The notes beneath the pieces are model-generated. The model made no database searches, was not told where the DNA came from, and saw only the letters and a program-made list of their open reading frames with translations. Shown here piece by piece: positions 6,726 through 12,846 of a DNA stretch of 14,202 nt. Source of the stretch: Bacteroidales bacterium UBA3724 (GTDB taxonomy: Bacteria > Bacteroidota > Bacteroidia > Bacteroidales > P3); assembly GCA_002371315.1 (NCBI GenBank), contig DFHL01000128.1:1-14202 (forward strand). The letters run 5' to 3'. Position 1 is the stretch's first letter. The number at the start of each line of letters is the position of its first letter. Position numbers and translations under genes: made by a program.

Positions 6726-6757
6726 CAAAAATACTAACATTATTTCTAAAATGCAAT
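6726..6757 (-). promoter_or_regulatory. Probable aspA promoter (Bacteroidota type)
   Basis: The minus strand reads TATTTTTG at 6733-6726, an exact match to the Bacteroidota -7 element TAnnTTTG. A -33-like ATTG (6757-6754) lies 20 bp upstream, one mismatch from TTTG. The predicted start of transcription near 6718 gives an AU-rich leader of about 65 nt before the aspA ATG. Confidence 0.55.
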
Positions 6758-6941
6758 CTTTTCGTTCCGAATTATATTTAATGGCATCAGAAGTGAACCC
6801 CTGCCTGTCCCGAAACGTCCTGTGCCCGCTGCGATGCGCCGGGGTGCCGACGGCCCGCGCCGCCCGGCTCGCCGACCCCCCTGCGCAGCACCTTCGCCCT
6901 ACAGAAAACTGACCAAAATCTACCCATCTTCTACTGACGTC

Positions 6942-6985
6942 GAATTTGATAAGAATTTGGTAAGAATTTGGGTAGAATTTGATAA
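6942..6985. repeat. Four-copy 11-bp tandem repeat
   Basis: GAATTTGATAA, GAATTTGGTAA, GAATTTGGGTA and GAATTTGATAA follow each other without gaps, and a fifth diverged unit begins with GAAGATGG. The array is flanked by an inverted relation: CCATCTTCT at 6924-6932 matches AGAAGATGG at 6985-6993. The 11-bp period is close to one DNA helical turn, so every unit would face the same side of the helix. The function is unknown; it lies about 190 bp upstream of the predicted aspA promoter. Confidence 0.75.
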
Positions 6986-7016
6986 GAAGATGGTCCTGTT
7001 TTGCAGGTATTTATAA

Positions 7017-7043
7017 AGGCCGAAAAATTGACTTTTCCGGCCT
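7017..7043. terminator. Weak hairpin, possible secondary terminator
   Basis: AGGCCG and CGGCCT pair around an AT-rich interior (GAAAA with TTTTC extends the stem with one bulge). Short T-rich tracts flank both sides. It lies downstream of the stronger terminator at 7165-7206, so at most it would be a backup for minus-strand transcripts. Confidence 0.35.
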
Positions 7044-7164
7044 GTTTCGAACTTTTTTGTACTGTTTTTGTAATACTTTGATTATGAAAGTTGTATGCTG
7101 AATTTTAAGTTAAATTTGGCAGAAAACTCCAGTTTTGCTTTGTCTGCGTTTTATTCGCTCTTTT

Positions 7165-7206
7165 GAATAAAAAAAGCAATGCGACACACCCCGGGGATGT
7201 GTCGCA
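7165..7206 (-). terminator. Intrinsic terminator after the PepSY-like gene
   Basis: The inverted repeat TGCGACACA-CCCC / GGGG-TGTGTCGCA at 7180-7206 forms a 13-bp stem with one mismatch. On the minus strand it is followed by TTGC and a run of seven T residues (7175-7169). This is a classic rho-independent terminator oriented to end transcription of the gene at 7725-7297, about 90 bp beyond its stop. Confidence 0.85.
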
Positions 7207-7296
7207 CTATCCGGACAATCTAATAAAGATTTTGTTCAGACAAACCGACAACAATCAAATTGCTGCAATTCGTGTGCTTGTGGTTGAAAAAAAGGT

Positions 7297-7725
7297 TTAT
7301 AGAAACGCCTGGAATACGCCTTTGGCGTTGAATTCCAGCTTGCTGCCGTCGGTGAGCTGCACCTGGTAGCGCTTGGGTGTCTTGGTGACCCACACTATCT
7401 GCTGGCCTTCGTAGTATTTGTTGATATGGTTGAGCAGCGCCTGCGGCAGCATCTTGGTGGGCACGCCGCCGTAGCTTTTCATCTCGATCCAGCGTCCCGA
7501 GGCGTCGAACTTGATGGTGGAGCCGTCCTCGACCGAGGCTTTGTATTCCACCTTGCGGCCCTGCTTGTTGCGCCAGGCGTCGACGATGGGTGCGCCGTTC
7601 CAGGCGTTGCGGATGGTGGTGCGGGCCTGGGCTGGCAGCTGGGTGCTCTTTATCTGTTTGATTTGCGCCGATGCTGTCACCGACAGGGCGACAACAGCGA
7701 AGAGTGTGAGAATCAGTTTTTTCAT
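7297..7725 (-). CDS. Secreted PepSY-like domain protein
   Basis: A 142-residue exported protein. Residues 1-20 form a signal peptide (basic MKK, hydrophobic core LILTLFAVVALSV, then TASA with cleavage before Q21). The mature part has two similar beta-rich units: VEYKASVEDGSTIKFDASGRWIEM (pieces at about 58-81) and YQVQLTDGSKLEFNAKG (about 120-136). Each ends in the DG-x-x-x-x-F-x-x-x-G pattern of the PepSY-like family common in Bacteroidales periplasmic proteins, some related to beta-lactamase-inhibitor folds. The molecular role is unknown; binding or chaperoning in the periplasm is a guess. It starts 46 bp after pyrC, so it may be co-transcribed, and a strong terminator follows it. No clear TAnnTTTG element is seen in front. 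Confidence 0.8.
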   Translation of the reverse strand: MKKLILTLFAVVALSVTASAQIKQIKSTQLPAQARTTIRNAWNGAPIVDAWRNKQGRKVEYKASVEDGSTIKFDASGRWIEMKSYGGVPTKMLPQALLNHINKYYEGQQIVWVTKTPKRYQVQLTDGSKLEFNAKGVFQAFL

Positions 7726-7771
7726 TATGGTTTATTTGTTTATATATATTGATACAATAAATATGTGTACG

Positions 7772-9169
7772 TCAGGATTCGAATATCAGCCTTTCTGCTT
7801 TCCGCTCTTCGTTTTCCGCTCTCCGCTCTCCGCTTTCCGCTTCATAGGCGATGTGGCCGTTGACGAAGGTCATTTCGACGCGGCTGTGGAAGGTCTGCCC
7901 CTCGACGGGCGACCAGCCGCACTTGTAGAGCAGACTCTGTTTGGTGACGCGGTTTTCGACGTTGGGGCGCACCAGCGTGAGGTCGGCCTTGTAGCCTTCG
8001 CGGATGAAGCCGCGTCCGCGGATGCTGAACAGCGTGGCGGGGTTGTGGCACATCAGCTTGACAATCAAAGGCAGCCAATTGTCGCGGAATTCGCGCTGCT
8101 CGTCGGCGTTGTAGCTGTTGTGCATCAGCGGTTCGAGCATCATCGTCAGCGAGTGCTGTATGCTGGGGATGCCGCCCGGGGCGTCGAAGTAGCGCTGCTG
8201 CTTGCTGGCCAGCGTGTGGGGGGCGTGGTCGGTGGCGATGGTGTCGATCAGACCGTCGTAGAGGGCGGCCCAGAGGGCTATGCGGTCCTCGTTGCGCTTG
8301 ATGGCGGGGTTGCACTTGATGAGGTTGCCCAGTTCGGCATAGTCGCGGTCGTCGAACCAGAGGTGGTTGGGGGTCACTTCGGCGGTGACGTGTTTCTGGT
8401 CGAGTGGCAGGTTGCTGAGCAGGTCCAGCTCGGTGGCGGTGCTGATATGGGCTATGTGGAGGCGCGTCTTGTAGCGTCGGGCGCGCTCAATGGCCTTGTA
8501 GGTGCTGACGTAGCAGGCCTCGGTGGTGCGTATCTGGGGATGCAGGGCTGCGGTCTCGCGGTCGGTGCCGGCGCATTCGAGCTTGAAATTGTGCAGGTTG
8601 GCCTGGACAATGGCTTCTTCTTCGCAATGGGCGACGATGAGTTTGCGCGCTTGCGAGAAGAGGCGGTCGAGGACGCGCTCGTCGTTGACCAGCATATTGC
8701 CTGTACTGCTGCCAAGGAATAGCTTGATGGCGGCATATTTGGTGGGGTCGGCCTCGAGCAGCTGGTCGATGTTGTCGTTCGTTGCGCCGAGCATAAAGCC
8801 ATAGTTTGCAGCGCTTTTCTCGGCTGCCAGCTGGCATTTTTCTTCCAGCAGATCCATCGTGGTGGTCTGCGGCTTGGTGTTGGGCATATCGATGAACGAG
8901 GTGACACCACCGGCCACTGCCGCGCGGCTCTCGCTTGCGATGTCGGCCTTCTCGGTCAGCCCCGGCTCGCGAAAATGAACGTGAGAGTCAATAATTCCCG
9001 GAAGCAACAATAAGTCGCTTGCGTCGATAGAGCGGAAATCAGAAGAAGGGGTGCAAGAATCGATATTGCTTGTGTCGATTTTTGCAATGATGCCATTTTC
9101 GATGAAAACATTGCCTTTAAAGATTTTGCCTTCATTGACAATGGTGGCGTTATGAATCAGGTAGTCCAT
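7772..9169 (-). CDS. pyrC: Dihydroorotase (type I)
   Basis: Dihydroorotase closes carbamoyl-aspartate to dihydroorotate in pyrimidine synthesis. The 465-residue product is an amidohydrolase with the metal ligands H63 and H65 (DSHVHFREPG), the presumed carbamylated K149 (AAIKLFLGSSTGN), H181 and H231 (IAHIST), and the catalytic D304 (TDHAPHT). The blocks VTPNHLWF, GGIPSIQHS and GYKADLTLV are also typical. The start ATG lies 23 bp after the WG-repeat gene, so both are probably on one transcript; there is no separate promoter. Near the C-terminus (about residues 444-459), heptamer repeat DNA encodes AESGERRAENEERKA between the conserved GHIAYE and the terminal RLIFES, making the protein slightly longer than usual. 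Catalytic residues are all upstream of the insert, so activity is probably unaffected. Hydantoinase or allantoinase is less likely given the FREPG motif. Confidence 0.93.
   Translation of the reverse strand: MDYLIHNATIVNEGKIFKGNVFIENGIIAKIDTSNIDSCTPSSDFRSIDASDLLLLPGIIDSHVHFREPGLTEKADIASESRAAVAGGVTSFIDMPNTKPQTTTMDLLEEKCQLAAEKSAANYGFMLGATNDNIDQLLEADPTKYAAIKLFLGSSTGNMLVNDERVLDRLFSQARKLIVAHCEEEAIVQANLHNFKLECAGTDRETAALHPQIRTTEACYVSTYKAIERARRYKTRLHIAHISTATELDLLSNLPLDQKHVTAEVTPNHLWFDDRDYAELGNLIKCNPAIKRNEDRIALWAALYDGLIDTIATDHAPHTLASKQQRYFDAPGGIPSIQHSLTMMLEPLMHNSYNADEQREFRDNWLPLIVKLMCHNPATLFSIRGRGFIREGYKADLTLVRPNVENRVTKQSLLYKCGWSPVEGQTFHSRVEMTFVNGHIAYEAESGERRAENEERKAERLIFES
7791..7843 (-). repeat. GCGGARA heptamer tandem repeat inside the 3' end of pyrC
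   Basis: On the minus strand about seven heptamers (GCGGAAA, GCGGAGA, GCGGAGA, GCGGAAA, ACGAAGA, GCGGAAA, GCAGAAA) lie in frame in pyrC and encode AESGERRAENEERKA. The family's terminal RLxF-like motif resumes directly afterwards, which indicates insertion rather than replacement of the C-terminus. It is the longest of the three GCGGARA arrays in the window. Confidence 0.85.
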
Positions 9170-9192
9170 CGGTCAAATCAATTGTCGCAAAA

Positions 9193-10545
9193 TCAGAATT
9201 TTGTCTTCTCGGCCCAGCGACGGGCGGCTTCGTAGGCGTCGGCGGAGGTGTTGTAGATGTTCTTGACAACGAACTGGCCGGTGTGGTCGATGCAGCCCCA
9301 GCGGCCGTCCATCTTGGCCGGAGCGGCGCGGTTGTTCCAGGTCTTGATGAAAAGCTTGGCGTCCTCGAAGGTGGGCTCGATGACCCACTGGCCTTTGAAG
9401 TTGACGTAGCCCCAGTATTTGGTTTCGGGGTTGCGGATGGGGTAGAGCCAGTGGCCCAGTTCCTGGTCGTTGTCCCATTCGTAGCCGGCCTGCCAGGCTT
9501 CGCTGCTGAGGGTGAAGACGATCTGCGACAGCAGTTCGCCGTTGTTGTCGATGCTGCCCCATTTGCCGTCGAGCTTGCAGGTGGCGAAGAGGCCGGTGTC
9601 GTTGGTGAAGCGCGTGGCATCGTCATAGATGGGGCTGATGGCCCATTCGCCTTCGTAGTCGACCCATCCGTATTTGCCTGTTGTGATGTCGGTTACGGGC
9701 AGGCGCCAGTCGTTGATGTTGCGGCCGTGCTCCTTCTGGCTGAGGGCATAGTCGGCATCGTCGCGGGTGAAGAAGATGCACTTGGATATAGTGTTGCCGT
9801 TGCGGTCGATGGAACCCCATCGGCCATCGCGTTTCACTTGGGCGTAGATGTAGTTGTGGTCGGGTCCGAAGTAGTCATAGTCCTCGTATTCGGCATCGAC
9901 GACCCAGCGGCCGAGGTAGTTGACGTAGCCCCATTTGCCGGATTCCTTGTCCTTGGTGGGGTAGCGCCAAGTGTCGTAGTTGCGGCCGTGGATCCATTGT
10001 CTGCCAGCTAGTTGGGCGTGTTCCATCTCCATAAAGGTGGGGGCGATGACCATCACGCCCTTGCGGTCGATGCAGCCCCATCGGCCGGCGGTCTTGACGG
10101 CGGCGAAGCTCATCGGCTCGTCGCCCTCGAACTGCGAAGCACCGTCGTAGTCGGGCTGGAACTTCCAGTTGCCGTAATAGTCAACGAAGCCCCATTTGCC
10201 GCTGGCAGGGTTCTGGGCAGCATAGAGCCATTTGCCAGGTTCGTCGCCTTTCTCCCATTCGCGACCTGCCTGTTCGGCCTCGTCGCTGGTGATGAAAATG
10301 TTGCGCACAATCATTTTTCCGCGGTTGTCGATGCAGCCCCAGAAGCGGTCGATTTTGACGACGGCGAAGCGTTTGAAATGGCCTTGGAATTCGAACGCAT
10401 ACTGGAATTGAGGTGCAATCATCCAGGCACCTTCGTTATTTTTGTAGCCGTAGGTCTTGGTGCTGGCGTTCATTGCAAGTTTTTGAGCGTCAGCATTTAT
10501 GGCGACAAATGCCGCCAGCGCAATCAGCAAAAAGAGTCTTTTCAT
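9193..10545 (-). CDS. Secreted WG-repeat protein with five 87-residue units
   Basis: A 450-residue exported protein of unknown role. Residues 1-20 are a signal peptide (MKRLFLLIALAAFVAINADA, cleavage before Q21). The rest is built from WG repeats: aromatic-G motifs such as KWGFVDYYGNW, KWGYVNYLGRW, KYGWVDYEGEW and YWGYVNFKGQW at about 32, 118, 205, 292 and 378, alternating with RWGCID or KWGSID motifs at about 69, 156, 243, 329 and 416. Both series have a period of 86-87 residues, so the protein is five tandem super-repeats, each with two WG motifs. WG repeats are thought to form beta-rich binding modules, but the ligand is unknown. The gene has a TATCTTTG promoter element 30 bp upstream and is followed after 23 bp by pyrC. 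Start choice rests on the signal peptide and promoter position. Confidence 0.85.
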   Translation of the reverse strand: MKRLFLLIALAAFVAINADAQKLAMNASTKTYGYKNNEGAWMIAPQFQYAFEFQGHFKRFAVVKIDRFWGCIDNRGKMIVRNIFITSDEAEQAGREWEKGDEPGKWLYAAQNPASGKWGFVDYYGNWKFQPDYDGASQFEGDEPMSFAAVKTAGRWGCIDRKGVMVIAPTFMEMEHAQLAGRQWIHGRNYDTWRYPTKDKESGKWGYVNYLGRWVVDAEYEDYDYFGPDHNYIYAQVKRDGRWGSIDRNGNTISKCIFFTRDDADYALSQKEHGRNINDWRLPVTDITTGKYGWVDYEGEWAISPIYDDATRFTNDTGLFATCKLDGKWGSIDNNGELLSQIVFTLSSEAWQAGYEWDNDQELGHWLYPIRNPETKYWGYVNFKGQWVIEPTFEDAKLFIKTWNNRAAPAKMDGRWGCIDHTGQFVVKNIYNTSADAYEAARRWAEKTKF

Positions 10546-10575
10546 ATTGCCTTTTTATATTATCGAAACAAAATG

Positions 10576-10583
10576 CAAAGATA
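10576..10583 (-). promoter_or_regulatory. -7 promoter element of the WG-repeat gene
   Basis: The minus strand reads TATCTTTG, an exact TAnnTTTG match and identical to the element of glyA. No good TTTG -33 box is seen; the -33 area is occupied by ATTGAAR heptamer repeats. A start near 10569 would give a short leader of about 25 nt. Confidence 0.6.
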
Positions 10584-10592
10584 CGAAAAGAA

Positions 10593-10629
10593 TTTGAAAT
10601 AATTGAAAATTGAAGATTGAAATTTGAAA
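10593..10629. repeat. ATTGAAR heptamer tandem repeat upstream of the WG-repeat gene
   Basis: Four contiguous heptamers (ATTGAAA, ATTGAAG, ATTGAAA, TTTGAAA) at 10602-10629, with one more diverged unit at 10593-10599. They cover the region immediately upstream of the TATCTTTG promoter element, where the -33 box should be. AT-rich spacer DNA of this sort could affect promoter strength; this is inference. Confidence 0.65.
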
Positions 10630-10634
10630 TCAGT

Positions 10635-10667
10635 TGTTATTGCGTTAGTGTGTTAGTGTTGCCGCGG
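10635..10667. repeat. Octamer repeat (YGTTANTG) with CCGCG tail
   Basis: Three tandem octamers, TGTTATTG, CGTTAGTG and TGTTAGTG (10635-10658), are of the same family and orientation as the array at 552-607. As in that array, the last unit TGTTAGTG is followed within a few bases by CCGCG (here TTGCCGCGG; there GCTACCGCG). No inverted second arm is present. The element lies directly downstream of the stop of the TlpA-like gene. Confidence 0.65.
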
Positions 10668-11960
10668 TCATTTGCCGGTATTGTCAAACAAGGTCATCAC
10701 ATCTTCAATTTTTTCACATTTCATTATTCTTTTGTCGGGCGACACAAGCAGTATTCCCGGGAAGACTGTTATGTTGCACGCTTTCCCTAACCCTTTTGCA
10801 CAGAAGGCATAGTGCTCAATTCCGTAGCGACCGAGCTGCTCTTCGACCATTGCCCTGTCTGCCGCGAACGGGTCGATTATCATCAGTTTGATGTTGTGTG
10901 AGTCGATGAAAGACATTATTGGCGAGTTGGGTTTCGAGAGATTTCGCAGGGTTTCGATGCAAGGTTTGCAACCGCGGCTCCAAAAGTAGACCAGCAGCCA
11001 GCCATTCTCTTGCTGCAAAGTTGTGGTGTGTCCGTTCTGCGTCATAAGCGGATATCGAAGCAGGACGGAGTCGTTGTTGCCGTCGGCACTTTTTCCCAGG
11101 TGGTAGGCCTGCGGCGGATTGTCTAGATTATTGTGATGCGTATAGCCGGAATAAATCTTTTGGCGGAAATCAAAGAGTTTTAGCAAGTTGTTCCATTCTC
11201 CGTGGGCGGTTGGGCGTATATGGATTTCGAATTTTTCTGTTCCGTACTTCAGTGCCAAATTATTTTCCACATTCATCGGGGTAGCGTAGATGTATTTCAG
11301 ACGCGAAGAATCGAGACTATAGTATAAGCTAACATTATAAAAGTCAGGAATATCAAATCTGGATGTGGCTTCGTTGTATGCGTGATGCGATGTGTCGCGC
11401 CTCAGGAGTACACGGAATTTTTCGCCAGCGACAACGGAGTCGAAACTGTAGTCAAAATTGAAGTATGCATAGCGATAATCAATCCATTTGTTCTGAAAGG
11501 CCAAAGGCGCAAAAAAACGCACTTTTTCATCAAGGTGTTGCGCCCTGATGTCGTAGGTGGCAAATGATGTGCTGTCATTGTCGTTTTTGTGTGCAGTCAT
11601 TGTCTCGTGTGTGTAGCGGTCCACAAACATCAGGCTGTCGTCGGAGAAGAACCAATACTTATAGTTGTCTATAACCACATAGTCGCCTCCTTGTTTGATA
11701 ACGGTATAATTATCAGGCACGTTCTCGCCATTAAGCAAGGAGTGGGTTATTTCCAGAATCCTGTTCTTGTCAGCGCATACCGAACGGGCTATATTATTCA
11801 GGTAGAACGCGTTGCTGTTCTTGGCAGAATACAGGCGCATTTCTTGAGCCTTGCTATGCACTGCGGCTGTCAGACATATGGCAAAGACGAGAAAACCGAA
11901 ACTTGGATGCGGCAGATCAGCAATTTGTAGATGGTTGTTGTATGGGTGTTTTGTCAGCAT
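10668..11960 (-). CDS. TlpA-like thioredoxin-fold protein with a long N-terminal domain
   Basis: A 430-residue protein, probably exported. A hydrophobic stretch at about residues 20-38 (FGFLVFAICLTAAVHS, then KAQ) looks like a signal peptide, but it is preceded by an unusually long n-region with few basic residues, so the true start is uncertain (the next Met is only at 41). Residues about 40-310 form a domain I do not recognise. The C-terminal part, from about 318, is thioredoxin-like: VYFWSRGCKPC with the redox pair C331/C334, and a cis-Pro P401 in TVFPGILLVSPD. The family includes TlpA/ResA-type periplasmic disulfide reductases. Extra Cys residues lie at 387 and 395 and could be partners. 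The gene begins 51 bp after the small lipoprotein gene with no TAnnTTTG element between them, so they are probably co-transcribed. The DNA is more AT-rich than the neighbouring housekeeping genes. Confidence 0.78.
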   Translation of the reverse strand: MLTKHPYNNHLQIADLPHPSFGFLVFAICLTAAVHSKAQEMRLYSAKNSNAFYLNNIARSVCADKNRILEITHSLLNGENVPDNYTVIKQGGDYVVIDNYKYWFFSDDSLMFVDRYTHETMTAHKNDNDSTSFATYDIRAQHLDEKVRFFAPLAFQNKWIDYRYAYFNFDYSFDSVVAGEKFRVLLRRDTSHHAYNEATSRFDIPDFYNVSLYYSLDSSRLKYIYATPMNVENNLALKYGTEKFEIHIRPTAHGEWNNLLKLFDFRQKIYSGYTHHNNLDNPPQAYHLGKSADGNNDSVLLRYPLMTQNGHTTTLQQENGWLLVYFWSRGCKPCIETLRNLSKPNSPIMSFIDSHNIKLMIIDPFAADRAMVEEQLGRYGIEHYAFCAKGLGKACNITVFPGILLVSPDKRIMKCEKIEDVMTLFDNTGK

Positions 11961-12011
11961 AATCGTTTAGGATTTTTGAGTTCGCCACAAAGTCCTTTAT
12001 TATAGCATCAA

Positions 12012-12524
12012 TCAGTTAATCCTATGTCCGGTTGAGTCGTATGTTCCGTATGGAGGCCACATCTTTATGTTCCGCATTTCCTCTGTGGGAGGAAAGGTCG
12101 GGTGGTAGAACATCGAACGAAAATCATTCAAGCTAATGTCATATCGTTGCAAAACAGCATAGAAATTTCGAATGGAATCCCACCCTGCTGTATGCATCAG
12201 TTCCGTTGAAAATACGAATAAGGAGATTGTGTCTGTACTATATTCTTTATAAAAATCCTCCAAATTGGTTCTTGAATCGTAAATTGTCTGATAGTCTTCG
12301 GCTTTTACGTCGACGACTCGTGGAATCGCAAAAGGTAAACTTGTATCAGGATATATTATTGTATGTAAACTATACGGGGGGATCAGTATTGAGTATACTG
12401 ATATTTCGTATTCTGCATTATTCTGAAAATCAACGATGGTTCTGTCTAAATGCTCTTCCATCCAAGATTCACATCCGGAGAGGGTGAGACAGAACGCGAT
12501 TCCGATAACAATACTGTGTTTCAT
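12012..12524 (-). CDS. Small uncharacterised Bacteroidales lipoprotein
   Basis: I place the start at ATG 12524-12522, giving a 170-residue protein with a lipoprotein signal, MKHSIVIGIAFCLTLSGC, with lipobox LSGC and the lipidated Cys at C18. An in-frame ATG 33 codons upstream would add a lysine-rich, non-conserved leader and lies upstream of the predicted transcription start, so I reject it. The body is of unknown function. It contains PYSLHTIIYPDTSLPF (about 49-64), an acidic middle, and the C-terminal pattern VLQRYDISLNDF ... PPTEEM ... IKMWPPYG, which I recall from a set of small Bacteroidales lipoproteins without assigned role. It is probably anchored in the cell envelope. Likely co-transcribed with the following TlpA-like gene. 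AT-rich relative to glyA next door. Confidence 0.75.
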   Translation of the reverse strand: MKHSIVIGIAFCLTLSGCESWMEEHLDRTIVDFQNNAEYEISVYSILIPPYSLHTIIYPDTSLPFAIPRVVDVKAEDYQTIYDSRTNLEDFYKEYSTDTISLFVFSTELMHTAGWDSIRNFYAVLQRYDISLNDFRSMFYHPTFPPTEEMRNIKMWPPYGTYDSTGHRIN

Positions 12525-12600
12525 TTTAAACCTATTTTTTTTCTCATAATTGGTTATTTTATAGTGTTTTGAATTAAAAATGACATCAGTTTTGTCTCTG

Positions 12601-12608
12601 CAAATATA
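12601..12608 (-). promoter_or_regulatory. -7 promoter element of the lipoprotein gene
   Basis: The minus strand reads TATATTTG, an exact TAnnTTTG match followed by CAG. No clear -33 TTTG is seen at 19-20 bp. Transcription from about 12594 would leave a leader of about 70 nt and supports the downstream lipoprotein start at 12524. Confidence 0.55.
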
Positions 12609-12774
12609 CAAATATTTTTTCAATATTTATCATATACGGAATTGTATTATTATGTTGTGACGTTTATTGGCAGAGCCTACAGCACGCCACGCGGTTATTT
12701 TTAAAGGGTAACCAATCATCATTCATCAAACGGCTTTGTGTTTTTTCACAAAAAGAGTGTAAAATAAAAAATAT

Positions 12775-12805
12775 TTTGCTGAATGGTTTATTTGTTGTAT
12801 CTTTG
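12775..12805 (+). promoter_or_regulatory. glyA promoter, full Bacteroidota consensus
   Basis: TTTG (12775-12778), a 19-bp spacer, then TATCTTTG (12798-12805) is a complete match to the Bacteroidota -33/-7 promoter. Transcription should start near 12812, giving an AU-rich leader of about 35 nt before the glyA ATG. No Shine-Dalgarno sequence is present, as is usual in this phylum. Confidence 0.8.
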
Positions 12806-12846
12806 CAAATTACAAATAATGTTAAAAATAATTTAATATCATTGAT

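Larger units (their letters stand above)
6654..7296. other. 643-bp gene-free region between aspA and the PepSY-like gene
   Basis: No convincing gene is present on either strand. From low to high coordinates it holds the aspA leader and promoter (to about 6757), a strongly GC-rich patch (about 6796-6900), an 11-bp tandem repeat (6942-6985), a weak hairpin (7017-7043) and a strong hairpin with a T-tract (7165-7206) that suits termination of the PepSY-like gene. The short open frames here are tiny and lack family features. A small RNA gene in the GC-rich patch cannot be excluded from sequence alone. Confidence 0.7.
12525..12846. other. Divergent intergenic region (lipoprotein gene / glyA)
   Basis: This 322-bp AT-rich spacer separates the lipoprotein gene (minus) from glyA (plus). 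It contains a -7 element for each direction (12601-12608 minus; 12775-12805 plus). Between them there are only weak inverted repeats, such as TTTGTG/CACAAA around 12735-12752. I see no gene or riboswitch-like structure. Confidence 0.6.

Noticed and set aside
6610..7016. Short plus-strand open frames in the aspA upstream region
   Set aside because: They cross the aspA promoter, the GC-rich patch and the 11-bp tandem repeat, and show no signal peptide, motif or start context.
7511..8722. Long plus-strand open frame (403 codons) opposite pyrC
   Set aside because: It is the antisense shadow of pyrC and of the PepSY-like gene. It has no signal, motif or family pattern, and the minus-strand frame has every dihydroorotase active-site residue.
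12525..12623. Upstream in-frame ATG extending the lipoprotein by 33 codons
   Set aside because: It would bury the lipobox signal peptide internally and starts upstream of the likely TATATTTG promoter element.
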